DNA of 64,000 nucleotides, taken from the NCBI GenBank assembly GCA_014529385.2, contig CM043957.1, forward strand, positions 68,012,503-68,076,502, written 5' to 3'. Positions within the stretch are counted from its first letter, which is position 1. The number at the start of each line of letters is the position of its first letter. Source of the DNA: Adiantum capillus-veneris. Taxonomy: Eukaryota > Streptophyta > Polypodiopsida > Polypodiales > Pteridaceae. Under the pieces are notes generated by a model. It was not told the DNA's origin. It ran no database searches and was given only the letters and a program-made list of their open reading frames with translations. A program made the translations under genes and the position numbers. Shown here piece by piece: positions 53,060-64,000 of the stretch.

Positions 53060-53240
53060 GGACAGGCATATTGATCTCCTCCCAACCTCCCTACTTATAG
53101 CCCTTGGCTCTTGCAAGTAGGACCCCTTAACCATATGCCCTTGCCCTTGGCTCCTAGCTATACGCAGCCATTCATACCCCTTTGGCCCTTGGCCTGGCAT
53201 TACTCCCCCCTAGGAGAAACGTTTTTGTCCTCGAAAACAA
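53060..53240 (-). other. Possible LTR-retrotransposon tail and LTR start
   Basis: On the minus strand GTTTTCGAGGACAAAAACGTTTCTC is followed by CTAGGGGGGAG, a polypurine-tract-like run at about 53208-53216, and then a segment with GGCTATAAGTAGGGAGG (TATA-like) near 53090-53100. This is the arrangement at the 3' end of many gypsy elements. The rest of the element is not recognisable. Confidence 0.3.
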
Positions 53241-53779
53241 AAGTAGTGTTATCTTAGCTTCAAAAGAAAACTAATGTTTTTAGTGGCATTATCCATGGAT
53301 CCAACTGTCCATTTGATCGAAATACGGTTCAATAAGAGGTTCAATGAAATCAGATGAGCATCTTGATTTTCCACATTGTTGTCCCTTTGTTACCATCTTG
53401 TATATCTGGTCAGCCTAGCATATAAAATCCATTTAGAACTCACTTGAGTATGCTAAACAAGTTATTACAACTAAGATATATCTAAAAGAATATATCTTCT
53501 CACTTTTCATGAAAGTAATTGGCTGACATAGCTCATCAACAAAGGATAAGTCCTTGACTTGTTATCATTCTTCATCAGTAGACATTCCCAATTTACAATG
53601 AATGGTTGTTTACACATGCGATGTGTATAAACAACCATCTATTATAGTTTTTTAAAAATACTTGTAATCTTAACAATTCCTTCTAGGTATCCGATAATTT
53701 TTGGCCACTGAAATTGTTCCTGATACAATGTGTTGAAAACGGTCTAATGAATGTATTTGACCAGCACTGGTTTGATGGT
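53241..53779. other. AT-rich intergenic DNA with a small hairpin
   Basis: No coding recognised. An imperfect inverted repeat at 53602-53638 has arms ATGGTTGTTTACACAT and ATGTGTATAAACAACCAT separated by GCG, with two unpaired bases. Confidence 0.5.
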
Positions 53780-54393
53780 AGTTTCTTGGTGGGACTTCTT
53801 ATTTCTTTCATGTAAAAATTCACCAAGTCACATTTGGAGCAGGCTCTTTGGACTTTGCAGTATTTAAAAGCAACCAAGTCATTAGGCATTCACTATGCAG
53901 CTAGAGGTACAGACTCCCAGATCATTCTACAAGGATGGAGTGATTTGGATTGGGGTAGAGATTTAGATGGATGACGGTTGACTACAGGCTACACCTTTTC
54001 TTTTGGATCAAGAGCAGTTTCATGGGGCATCAAGAAATAGCCTACAATTGCCTTATTTTCCATAGAGGTGGAGTACCAAGATATTTCCAGTGCTACAATG
54101 TGAGTTGGTGTGGATTTGGAGGCTACCTTTGAAGATGGGATTTCCCAAGAAAATGACCATTATCTACTTTGACAACAAGAGTTGTATAACCATTGCAAGG
54201 AACTAGTGTTCCCTACCTAGAACAAGAATATAGAGATACAATACCATTTTATTCGTGAGAAGACTAAGGATGGATCTATCCGACTAGAGTACATCACAAC
54301 TTCAGATAACCCTACCGACATCTTCACCAGACCTCTTCCATAGGCGACATTATCCTCCCTTGCCAGTTATCTTGGATTTGTTTCTTGTCCAGG
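53780..54393 (+). pseudogene. Decayed copia RNase H and C-terminus
   Basis: Plus-strand frames read SHLEQALWTLQYLKATKSLG, GWSDLDWG, LTTGYTFSFGSRAVSWG, FSIEVEYQDIS, then IEIQYHFIREKTKDGSIRLE, YITTSDNPTDIFTRPLP. These are the copia RNase H motifs (YLKGT, SDADWAGD, RSTTGY, STEAEY, KHIxxxYHFIRE, PADIxTKxL), with stops and shifts. Ends directly before a polypurine tract and LTR. Confidence 0.85.
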
Positions 54394-54406
54394 AGCTGAG
54401 AGGGGG
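54394..54406 (+). other. Copia polypurine tract
   Basis: GCTGAGAGGGGG immediately followed by TGTTAGAG, a typical copia PPT-LTR junction. Confidence 0.7.
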
Positions 54407-54738
54407 TGTTAGAGTTTAGTTTTTTGTATAGTAGTGGCTCCATTATCTCCCAGGAGTAGATTAGGGAGTGAGGGTTTTTTTGTGGCTGTTCTTGATTGTA
54501 TTCACACTTATTCACAGTGGTGCACTTCATGGTGTTTCTCACTTGGTAGGCTGGCATGAGGCGGGACCCCCGTTCCTAGGGTTTCCCGGGGCCAAAGTCT
54601 CTAGTTCTCTGCAGCTCTGCTACTAAACATGTAGAGTAGATCACTTTTAGTGAGTTTACATATTTATTAGCATTTTTCCAATTTATAGGGGTGGGGATTT
54701 TTTCCAAGATGGTAGGGAAATTTACCAATTGCCCTCTA

Positions 54739-54795
<57 letters not shown>

Positions 54796-54852
54796 TTGTA
54801 CTTTTGGAATATGACTTGAGTACTGCAGTTAGCCAAAATTTAGGGCATCACA
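54407..54852 (+). repeat. Copia 3' LTR (right edge tentative)
   Basis: Begins TGTTAGAGTTTAG after the polypurine tract. A plausible end is GGGCATCACA at 54852, but there is no second LTR to confirm this. Contains a 52-base C run. Confidence 0.5.
54742..54793. repeat. Poly-C run of 52 bases
   Basis: Uninterrupted C on the plus strand. Such long C/G homopolymers are rare in plant DNA and are prone to polymerase slippage and assembly error. The glycine-rich frame opposite it is an artefact. Confidence 0.95.
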
Positions 54853-56094
54853 CTCTCTCTCTAGCATTTTCAGTTTGAAGCGTTGCGTTGCGCGTTGTCG
54901 GGGGATATGTGTTTACTACGTGAGTGGGGTAGGTGTCGGGCCCCTGGCTGTGAGAGGTGCGGGAAAAGAGGTGCAACAGGCAAAATTAACGGCAACAATG
55001 CTCAAAACAAATAGTTCTCTTAATTCCAGTTAATCAATCGTAATCATCATTAATCAGTCATTAATGGAGGCTTAATGCTCCTTACAAGATGAAACCTGGC
55101 TTAATCCAGGTGCTAATCAAGAAAATTATCAAAGACCTAATGTGTCCCACCTTCTGCTTCTTTCCGTTAAGGCACAGGAGTTTTCCTTTCAATGGCCGTC
55201 CGCTTTGGCTTCTGCTTCCCGATTCAAATGGTTAATGGTGGCTTCAAAGCTTTGGCCTGGCTTAGGAAATTGGTTTAGAAACGGGATTAGAGATCAAGCT
55301 TAGCTTATGAGAGCAAGGGCTTTGGCTTCAAGAGATTAGGCTTGAGTTCGAGAGCTTGACTCATGGCTTAGGATCAGAGGCTCGAGAGTTAGAGAGCTTA
55401 TGAACTGCTGATGAGAGATTAGAGAAATCAAGAGGATCTTGAATACCTTTGATTAGGCTTGGATGGCATATCTCCTTAAGAGTCGGTTAGTGGGAGCTTA
55501 AGGGATTGAGCTTGAGGTTCATGAGATTAAGGATTGCTTAAGGGATTAGGAGCTTTAGTGAGTGCTTAGAAGATAATCCGAGCGGTTTATGAGGGGAATT
55601 AGCTTAAGGGCTTCCTTGCTTATTGGGTGGATTAGATTAAGGGCTTGAAGGTATGAGGAGAAGGAGAGCTCCCCCGATGATGAGCCTTGGCTTCCTCTCC
55701 CAACTCTCCTCGCCTTCGAGCTTCTTTGTTATGCCATGGAGTCCTTCCTCGCTTTGCTTCGCTTCCTCGTTCAAGCTTCTTACCTCTCTTATCATCTCTA
55801 CTTCTTATGCCCTAAAAACCCATCTTTTAATAGCTTCTCTCAGTAGCGGCCGGCGTCACTGACGTGGCATGAACCGGCTCCATGACGTGGCAAGTCGAAT
55901 TCCGGAGCAGCGTGAAAGTTGATGAGAGTAGCGTCGAAAGGCATCGCCTCGGCCTGTTCTACCACTTTTGTTTCTGTGGCGGCATCATTTGTGGCCCGTG
56001 CTGGCGAGCACGATCTTCTTTCTTCCCCTCACGTTGCCTGCGCACTCTGTTGCACGCCATGCTTTATTTCTTTTCCTTGGTTCCCACTTAACCC
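54853..56094. other. Unassigned DNA, possibly an unidentified LTR
   Basis: Contains TGTCGGGCCCCTGGCTGTG at 54931, which would suit an LTR start, and a stretch (55260-55640) made of degenerate GCTTAAGGGATTAG or GAGCTTGAG elements. On the minus strand GCTATTAAAAGATGGG near 55830 is TATA-like. The plus-strand frame 55653-55862 has no recognised family. Nothing firm. Confidence 0.3.
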
Positions 56095-56556
56095 TTAGTG
56101 GGTGGCCCTTAATTGGGTGCATTGGCCGGCCTTTACCCAATTGGGTGGGCGGCTCCTTGTTGCCTTGGGCGGCCGACCATGGGCAAGCTCTGGAGGCTTC
56201 TCAATCTTCTGGTAGTCTAAATCATTGCCCATTTTGTTGAAGCAGGTAGAACAAAGGTCATAATTGAAAATCTTGGTGGATTTCAATGTGCTCAGAAAAG
56301 GGCACTCAGATTTCCAGCCATCCAATCCAGAAGCAGAGGGACTCGTCCACTTCGCTGGCACTCCATTGGCTTTCCCATTTGCTGGAGATGAATGAAAGAA
56401 ACCATTGCAAGGCAAGCTCGTAGACTTCTCAAACTGCATAGAACGCATACTAACCCTGATGAGGAGGACAAAATTCCCAGATGGCACCCCGACCGAGCTG
56501 ACCGGCGGACTGGTACGGGGCCCCCAGTGAATCTTTACCGGCCAATATCTTGGCAA
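56095..56556 (-). other. 153-codon ORF, unidentified, possible captured coding fragment
   Basis: The middle part (about residues 28-125) reads like ordinary protein: SMRSMQFEKSTSLPCNGFF, VPAKWTSPSASGLDGWK, SECPFLSTLKSTKIFNYD, CSTCFNKMGNDLDYQKIEK. Both ends look non-coding. It could be an exon fragment of a host gene inside repetitive DNA. No family recognised; a chance ORF cannot be excluded. Confidence 0.3.
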
Positions 56557-57113
56557 CCGTAAACCCGATCACCGATTTGAAAAGACTGACGAGCTCCAAA
56601 AATTGAGCACTTCAGGCCTGTGCATTCATTTCAATTATGTCACCTCAACTGTAGTTGCCCAATCCGGTACGGATCTACGATCAACTTAAACTTCAAAGTG
56701 CCATAACTTTTTCATCGTAGCTCCAATCGACGAGCCGTAAAGACAGGCCGGTAGAGCACTTCAAGCACTGCAGTTTTAGATCATAATCTTCCATCTGTTC
56801 TCACATCAAGCATAACCATTTTTGGAATCATTAAGGCATCTGTTGGCCCTTTTAAGCTACATCTGGCATACATTAATAATTAAACTTGGCATGTTAACAA
56901 GCCCTCATCACTGACCATTAATCAAGTAGGCTTCAAAGAAGCTTAGCTTGCATTTCTCTGCTCTTTTTCTTATCATGGAAGCGGAGCTGCACGACAGTGT
57001 GTGTGTGTGTGTGTGTGTGTGCACGTGCGCGCTTGTGTGTTTTGTCTCTCTAGCATATTCTAGCACCATTGATCTCTCTTCTCTCTATTAGCATTGATCC
57101 CCTACATGTGTGG
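56557..57113. other. Unassigned DNA with a (GT)12 run
   Basis: 56690-56760 (CATAACTTTTTCATCGTAGCTCC) resembles the wording often found in plant LTR-element leader regions. A GT run lies at 56997-57021. No coding. Confidence 0.35.
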
Positions 57114-58200
57114 TTACATGCATGCTTGGCCACCCATGTCCGTTTGGTGTGCGGTACGTACTAGGAGCTTGACAACAAGAAGATCCATAGTGATACATAT
57201 GAGATCTATTGGCTGCTCAGCATAGAGGGGAGGTTTGCTCGTCTCAGTTGCAGACAAGTTCATCACCCAATTCACCCTTTTTTGTTGCACCTTTGACAGT
57301 AGGAAGATGCAAACTTGGCATCCCAGTTCAACCATACTCACCATCTCTTAAACTGGGGCATGGTGCATCTCCAACTCCTTGATAGCATCAACATGGAGAT
57401 CTATCTCATCATGCAGTCAATCATATACACATAAGGATTTCAAAAATACATCCATGTATATAGTCAATGTTTGGAAATTACTTACAGTCGGCCTCCTAGA
57501 GATATTTTTTGGCTCGGTTGCTCACCCTCCTCCAAGAGATGACAACATTGATTCTTGTACTTTGAGCTATGCAACAAGGATGATTCTTGTGACAAAATCT
57601 TCCTCTGTTAAACTTTACAGCTTTAACTTTGTTATAATAATCTACTCATGCTATAGTGCAAGAGCTTTAGTAAATTTCTCATCACTCAATTTTTGTACTA
57701 TTATAACCTCCAATTTGTTCTAGTTCCTTGCAATTTCATCTTTGGCCACCCTCACTTTGGCCTCTGCATCTTCAATGATAGCTTTTAGCTTCCACATTGT
57801 GGGCATGTAATCTACATGCTATCCTGGTAAGTCGTGTCTTGTTGGATTCACTCTTGAGATAGATGTCGCTTCATCAATCTACTGTTCTACTCCAAATTAG
57901 CCTTCCCCACACCATTGTTTAGCTTCCAGCACATGTAGTGGTTATTGAAGTGGCCAGATTTACGCAGATCATTGTTGTATTCTTCAGCCACAACACCCCA
58001 AGAAAACACTACTATCCTGCAAGCTTTGAGAATGTGTGGACTAAATTGAAATACGCATGCTCTCACAAACGACACGTTTATCTCCATATTCATAGGTCAC
58101 TTTTGGTAGACCTTATTGTAAAATACCAAGAGGTCCTCAAATTGCTATGGGCAAGTACTTTTACATTCAACCCTGGAACAACCTCTTGCACATGTGAAGA
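57114..58200 (-). pseudogene. Decayed minus-strand coding remnant, unidentified
   Basis: Read leftwards on the minus strand there are protein-like pieces in changing frames: VVAEEYNNDLRKSGHFNNHY with MCWKLNNGVG (about 57900-58010), DYMPTMWKLKAIIEDAEAK (about 57740-57810, helical) and VQQKRVNWVMNLSATETSKP (about 57230-57290). Stops in between. It looks like one broken gene of a mobile element or host family that I cannot name. Confidence 0.35.
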
Positions 58201-59389
58201 TTGATTGCTAATCTACCTCTAAAACATCAGAGTACTTCAACACCTTGGGTCCTGGCCTTCTATGTCAAGGTCATACAGCATGTGAAAATCTTCCATTCTA
58301 CGAAAAAATAGTGATTACAGGGTGATAATGCACCTTAGGAGACCTCCATCTAGCTACAAAATATTAAAAAATGATCATTGACTAAAAATACATAGCAAGT
58401 GGCGAGAGAGAGATACACACTTGACACATTCTTCTCCCTCTTTTGCATCTATATTGAGTCTGTGTTGTTGTCAATGTGGAGTGTCACAATTGCCCGGCTT
58501 TGCTTATCTCGCTTAGGCTAGTCCGGTGGAGGGTAGAGGATTTCTCCTCTCGGCAAAGGGACTTATGTATTGGTGGGGAGAAGCCCCAACCTTGGACTCA
58601 TTCCTGCAAAATTCCTTGTATCTGTGGGGAGTTCTATCTCTCATGCACTCATTGCTATAGGGTTCAATGCACATGTTGGGAGCCTATCGTTTTGTGCAAA
58701 CTGCTCCAAGGCATGAGCTTTTCCTACTCTCCCTCATTCTTTTATAGTATACTCAAGAGATAAGGGTGGTGCTCACACACTGGTAGAGACGCTTCTTCAA
58801 AGACGTGGAGCAATCATGCCATGCATGCAGACTCTAGTCTGCCTTCATCATTGAACTTACTGTTTGAAAATAGGATATGATTTTTGTTTTCATTTCCCAA
58901 TTCTCTATGTCACATAAATTTTATTTAAGATATGCAATCAAAAGTACCCCTTTGAATATGCTAAATAACATACTATGTTAATGTGCTTCCACCCAAACAT
59001 AAATTCAATGATTATATAGTCCATAATAAAATTTTGTATATAATAATAGTTGGGACTCTAAAATGAGTTACATGAGATCTGATAACTGCGTCCATGTCTT
59101 GATGTCTTGAGGAAGTGCTCGGGGGGTTCACCATTCAGTACCTCCCTATATAACGTGCATTCGTGGGGTATTAAAAAAAACCCTCTTATAACATGTCTAA
59201 ATGAATAAAATGACCCCTTATTTTAGGATTTTTTTTCAAATTTGAATATAAAAATCCCTTATTTTAATGTATCTCTGTTAAATTGCCTAAAAGTTTTGTG
59301 TTTCAAAACCCCTCCTTTTGAACTCACGTTATACATTAACATGATTACATAGTGCACCCCCCAAGAGGAAGTGTGAGTTGCTAGGCACA
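58201..59389. other. Unassigned AT-rich DNA, no gene seen
   Basis: No convincing coding on either strand. The 95-codon plus-strand frame 58476-58763 is Cys-rich (CNCPA, CICGEFYLSCTHCY) but has no recognisable family and I regard it as probable chance. Confidence 0.35.
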
Positions 59390-59690
59390 CACATACAAGG
59401 CAAACTTCTACTTCTTCTTCTCCTTCTTCACTAACTCAAGATAAAATTTATACAAAGCATAAAAGGGAAAATACAACACAAGGGAAAACTAGTACAATGG
59501 TGTAGTGTGAATCGTTAGTGAGTGAGCTAGATGGATAAGTGTGCCATTGCTCTGGTAGGTAGACCACGTCAGTGTAGTCCAGTTGTAGTGTCACTGGTAA
59601 AGATATGCACTTCCACCAAGGTGCACCAGTGATGATGTCTTTGGTGGTAGCCATCCAAGAGTAGTACATGTTGAGCTTGACATCTCAACA
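59390..59690 (-). repeat. Copia 3' LTR start (another element)
   Basis: On the minus strand the purine-rich GAGCTTGAGGGGTAG (59691-59705) is followed by TGTTGAGATGTCAAGC at 59690, a copia PPT-LTR junction. A TATA-like TGTATAAATT lies at about 59444-59453. The far end is not determined. Confidence 0.6.
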
Positions 59691-59705
59691 CTACCCCTCA
59701 AGCTC

Positions 59706-60180
59706 AACACCATTTCTCATATGCCAAACATCACTCAAACTCACCACAACCTTGTGCTCCAAGGGCCTTCATGAAAATATATGCAACCTGCTCATCCGTT
59801 GTCACGTACTCAGGGTTGATGTCACCTCCTAAGACCCTCTCTCTGATGAAGTGGTAATGCCCCTCAATATGCTTCATCCTTGCATGAAACATTGAGTTTC
59901 AAACCAATTATAGGCTATTGAGGTGAGACTGAGGTTTTCATAGTAAATAACAACCGACCTCTATACATGTACTCCAAAAGCGTGAAGTAGCAATCCCAAC
60001 CATGCTACTTCAGATGTCGCCATTGTAGCACCCTTGTAATCTGCCTCTATACTCAATCAAGAAACTCTTGGTTTCTTCTTGACACTCCATGGGATAGCAG
60101 CACTCCCAAGCCAAGCATCAACTTGTTCTTCAAGGCCTCGGGAGAGCCACCATGTAGTCTCTACATAGGTTGCTACTTGC
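59706..60180 (-). pseudogene. Decayed copia RNase H fragment
   Basis: Minus-strand pieces in order: IPWSVKKKPRVS, SIEADYKGATMATSEVAWLG, LLLHAFGVHV, VVIYYENLSL, MKHIEGHYHFIRERVLGGD, YVTTDEQVAYIFMKALG. These equal the copia RNase H motifs WxSKKQ, STEAEYxA, YCDN, KHIExxYHFIRE and TxxQxADIxTKALG. Stops and one internal gap. It sits directly upstream of the LTR start described above. Confidence 0.82.
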
Positions 60181-61575
60181 ACAAATTTACCTTTAAAGCA
60201 ATTGATTCCACACCTTCTTTTGCAAAATGGCCCAAAATTTGAGTTTTACTAAATGTGTCATTGCTTATAAAGACCATATTCCCACAACCTTTTCTTGTCA
60301 GTGGCTTCTAGAGCCATACATAAACCAAAAACCCTTAGCTCAAATCTATGTAGTACAATAGAGCATGCAATTTCCAAATTCCAAAAATTATTGCAAATAA
60401 TTTTGACTTTCGACTTAAAAGTTGAGCATCAAGAAAATTATTGACACTGTAAAACATACTACTTATTGGTTTTACAATTGATCAAATTCCCATGCATATG
60501 TTGATTATTTGTAACCAATCAAAAAATAAAAACTGTACTTTACTTGTCTTTTCACGTGCCAATTTTTGAATCTACCAATTATTGTTTTTTTGTCGATACA
60601 AGTATCATTGTTTTTTGTACCACTTTGCTTGCCTTCTCTTGCGCGCATTTTGAACACTGTGTTTTTTGTAAATGTGTGCATATGGACATGATGCCCGATT
60701 TCAAAAGTGTGTGTGGGCGTTCTTTTGGTGGTCTTTTTAGCTTTACTTAGCAAAAACATGCAGGGCACATTGTTAGTGTAGCGCCAGCTATCGGATTGCA
60801 GTAATTGCCCGCTAGTGAATTTTTTAAAGTGACTTGTATATAACCAAAACTCATGTAAAAAATTAAAAAAGTTCATCCAAAGTTCAAAAATTTGCAATTT
60901 TTGGATCGTTGTGTCGATGATGCTTTTGGATGCAATTTTTACCCTTGTCTTGCCTTCTCTACATGCAGTCGTATCAGGACAGCTCTCTATTTGCGTCAAT
61001 TTTGCACATAGCGACATGTAGAATCAATTTTGGTCATCTTCAGATTTCTCGCCAATCATTTTTTAAGATTTTTTACAAGCTTTAAAATTCCCCAATTGGA
61101 GTTATGCTCTTCAGGTTACGACTAGTTCTTTGTAGGGTTATGGCTATGGCAGCATAGTGGCAAATTGCATGCAGCTAGATTGGGAGGGCATGTATCCATG
61201 AATTATGGAATTGATGTTGAATTTGTGGGTTTGTGATATTTAATTTTGAAAGGGAAGGCCCTTATCTTCATATGCATTGGTCGCCGTGTGCTGTAAATCC
61301 ATGCTTTGACAGGGTTTTGCTCCTATGTGTTATGGTCCTTTGGGTGGGCGTGTGCTTGTAAATTCCCAAGGGAGCATAGGCCTTTTGGTTGGGGTTTACT
61401 AAGAGTGATTTTGGTATAATTTTTGGTGCTGAGGTTGAAGTTTTAATGCTCTTGGGCTAAAAAGCTATAGAGGTGTCCCACTTTTTCTTTTGCCCAATAG
61501 TGTTTTGGTGCCCGCCATCGAGGAGTTGCTTCAAGTTATCTTCAGTCTTAGTGGTTCATACATAGAAGTTCAGTC
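60181..61575. other. Unassigned DNA, no gene seen
   Basis: A 170-codon minus-strand frame (60505-61017) is rich in Lys/Thr/His/Phe with no recognisable motif, and another frame on the opposite strand is equally open, so it is likely chance. No repeats of note. Confidence 0.4.
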
Positions 61576-62636
61576 ATGGTCAATCTCAATGATACCTTAT
61601 TGAGGATGAATGATATGATAAATAAGTTGAAGCTAAGCAGCATAGCAGAGTTAGACATTCACTACATGAGGTTTTTCTCTCTAAAGCAGGAGATAGAGGT
61701 TCTTGGGGATATGGTTCTGGATGCAAAGCAAGAGAGGTTCTTGTTCATTAGTACTCTTCCTCTTGGGTGTGAGGAGAATTTTTGATTTCTTGAAGCAAGG
61801 TAGATGGCTAGAAAAGGTCAAAAAGTCTTCTACTTTGTCATGGGTTTCACACAAGAGCTCCTCTGTCACTAGTGATGATTGTAGCAATGATGATGAGATT
61901 GAGTCAGATGTAGAAGATGAGGTTTTCTCCCTTGATGATGTAGATTTTAATGAGGAGTTATGTGCAAGAAATATTGTGAAAGAAAGAACCTTGTATGACA
62001 AAGAGATCCATGACAAAGATGAAGTAGAGAATTCTTGTGAAGATGAGTTCTTTCATACTTCTATGTATTTGGATCACATGCTTATCAATTCTCTTACTTG
62101 TGATACAAATTGCCTGCATGTTGAGATTATGGGTGACATTTACTCTCCTCATTCTCATGAGTTGGCATGGTATCCTGATGACTTGTGGGAATGTGGGCCC
62201 ATTTGGGATGCTGAGATTGATATTGGTGATGTCGATGATGTTATTGGTGGCACTGAGTTTCTTTCTAGTTATGATCTTCATTGTTGTGAGCAAGAGGTGG
62301 TTTGAGTGATGTGGATTGTGATGGTAGTCTTGATTGGGGATTTGATGATCCGCAAGTTGAGATGGATGAGAAGATGCAAGTCAATGTGTGCCATGCATTG
62401 TCAAGGGTAAAAAAGCTTAGGGAAACCTCTATGTATGTGTGGATGTTGAAGAGTATTGTACCTTGGAAAGTTGGGCCAGCCATGAAGACATGGATACAAT
62501 GGATGTTTTTTCTTGGCCTAATGTGAGAGATACATCTCCTGGTGGTGAGAATGTTGAAGGATTCCATTATGTGTGCACGATCGATGCAAGGGATAATACT
62601 TTTCCATTTGATCATGGTAAGGGTATATGGTGTTGA
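61576..62636 (+). pseudogene. Acidic protein remnant upstream of a gypsy-2-family LTR, unidentified
   Basis: Piece 1 (61576-61785) reads LLRMNDMINKLKLSSIAELD, FFSLKQEIEVLGD, QERFLFISTLPLGCEENF, vaguely like a Gag UBN2-type helical segment (..LNxLPxxYExF). After a frameshift, piece 2 (about 61770-62305) is very acidic: SDDCSNDDEIESDVEDEV, FSLDDVDFNEEL, WYPDDLWECGPIWDAEIDIG. Pieces 3 and 4 (to 62636) include LDWGFDDPQVEMDEKM and DMDTMDVFSWPN. Its place just before an LTR suggests an element protein, but no catalytic motif is present and I cannot name it. Confidence 0.4.
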
Positions 62637-62664
62637 TTCCTTTGTACATGATATATCTTTGTAC

Positions 62665-63185
62665 ATAATACCTTCCATGGTTTCTCTCACCCTCTTCACC
62701 ATTACCCTCCCATCTCACCTCTATAGCTCTCATACGGACTTCTACATGTACATTCACCATTTCTATGCTTCTCTCTGTCACTTCTAAGTTACAATTCCTT
62801 CTTATCTCTTATCTGTATACATAAAATTGAGCATAAAAACCATTCCTAAACTCTGTAAATTGGGGGATTTCATCAACCAGAATTTCCATTTTCATTGTGG
62901 TGATCAACCTTGGTAGCGACAGTGTAAAGAAGAGAAGAAGAAGGAGAGGATTGGCAGTCATTTTTTACGATCTACTCAAAGGTGAGTCCAACTTCTTCAA
63001 AGCTTCACCATCACAAGAATTCCCTCACTTCATTCACCCATCTTCCTTCAATTATTCAATTCATTCTATCCATTAAATGTATCATTAACTAAATTAGTGA
63101 TTACTAATACTAACTAGTAACCTACTAACACAAATATCCATTGAACTAACCTAAAAGGCACCTTACCTCAAGGTATGTACAGAGT

Positions 63186-63223
<38 letters not shown>

Positions 63224-64000
63224 CCTTAAAACTCTAATTTCACCTTATCTACTTTCAATAATTCTCTCTCTTGAGCCAACATCCATGATTCAAGCAAACA
63301 AAAAAGATCTGTAATGTTTTGATATTTCAAAAAATCATAATCTTGATTAGACTAGCTTGTAAAATAAGACTACCAATAACCATAATGAGGGGTCTCCAAC
63401 CTAGAAATAGGCCTCTCTCCTTCTTGCTCATATATCCCACATAGCACCCCAATACTATATGCGCGAGAAGAGACTTAGGTGTAGTGACTACTTTGTGATC
63501 TTCACACTTGGTGTGAGGGAAGCTTGACACTACACATTGCAAGTGAGAGAGTGTAAATGCCATTTCCCGAATCGCTATTTTACATGCTCTTCCATTATCA
63601 ACAATTTGAGGTTTTGGTGCTTCATAGGCATGTTTTGGCTTCAAATCTTCATCTTTTCATTTGTGCAATGCGGTTCGGTAAATGCAAGGTGACTCGTATC
63701 CTTTAAGTTCTGTCATTGGATCTTGTTTGAGAAAGTGGTTGGTGTGTTTTCATTGCCTGATTTTTATCCATTGTAAAAGGGTATGGTGGTGAGAGGTGTC
63801 CCACAGCCCTAAGATAATGTGTGTGTGATGGCAATGGTTAGCATTCACTAAGCATTGGTTTAGTTGTGTACAAGCTCCTTGAAAGCATCTAAACAAACAA
63901 TATCATCTTGCAAGTTTGCAAACCAGGTATTACACAAACTCTATTCCTCTCTCTCTTCCCTTGCTCTACATCATTCTTGCTCCACTTGGTGCGTGTCTTT
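62665..64000 (+). repeat. Diverged gypsy-2-family LTR copy, cut by the window end
   Basis: From CCATGGTTTCTCTCACC on it follows LTR-A (12932 to about 14100) and LTR-B with many differences. Shared landmarks are TCTCATCAACCG-like DNA, the splice-donor-like CAAAGGTGAGT, the CT array (63190-63220), CTAGAAATAGGCC in place of the TATA box, and GAGAGGTGTCCCAC. The first about 1.1 kb of the LTR is missing. Older than the other copies. Confidence 0.85.

Noticed and set aside
54576-54836. Glycine-rich minus-strand protein
   Set aside because: Translation of the poly-C run.
55653-55862. 69-codon plus-strand ORF (MRRRRAPPMMSLGF...)
   Set aside because: Ser/Leu-rich translation of a purine/pyrimidine-skewed stretch that more likely belongs to a minus-strand LTR leader.
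60505-61017. 170-codon minus-strand ORF
   Set aside because: No motif, no homology recognised, biased composition in AT-rich DNA and overlapping open frame on the other strand.

Overview
The window is repeat-dominated nuclear DNA of a land plant. The support is a Tnt1/Tork-like copia element with an initiator-Met-tRNA primer site, plant-type Ty3/gypsy elements of both the chromovirus and the Tat-like (dual RNase H) kinds, GT..AG introns, and fragments of a plant-style small heat-shock gene and a WW-domain gene. Long AG/CT arrays and the Tat-like elements would fit a large seed-free vascular plant genome such as a fern, but this is a weak inference and the species cannot be read from the sequence. 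I see no CRISPR array, operon or intact tRNA/rRNA gene.

Layout. (1) 1-7993, minus strand: an unidentified multi-exon host gene with a C-terminal RING-like Cys/His region. Exon 4/5 is split by a nearly intact copia retrotransposon (361-5981), and one intron is filled with a CCGGT palindromic minisatellite (6170-6640). (2) 8310-11819: a 5'-truncated, decayed chromovirus ('gypsy-1') whose 3' LTR is interrupted and resumes at 48503. (3) 11820-24432 plus 47394-48502: a Tat-like element ('gypsy-2') inserted in that LTR with a 4-bp CTAT duplication. Its gag carries a solo LTR in opposite orientation (16177-18851, 4-bp GCAG duplication).

(4) 24433-47393: a 23-kb block inserted inside gypsy-2's 3' LTR and flanked by an 8-bp repeat. 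Its outer parts hold an Hsp20 fragment, a WW-gene fragment with its intron, CT arrays, a large palindrome and a tRNA-like SINE head. Its core is a minus-strand Tat-like element ('gypsy-3') in a multi-LTR arrangement (27985-45790), with a LINE (31572-35656) nested in the middle LTR. (5) 48503 to about 51660: rest of the gypsy-1 LTR. (6) 51676-60180: a graveyard of copia, hAT and LTR fragments including a 52-base C run. (7) 61576-64000: an unidentified acidic coding remnant followed by another copy of the gypsy-2-family LTR running off the window.

Relative order of events from nesting: gypsy-1, then gypsy-2, then the 23-kb block (and, independently, the solo LTR in gypsy-2 gag), then the LINE within gypsy-3's LTR. 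No complete, clearly functional host gene is present; the copia pol frame (1224-4628) is the only long intact element protein.
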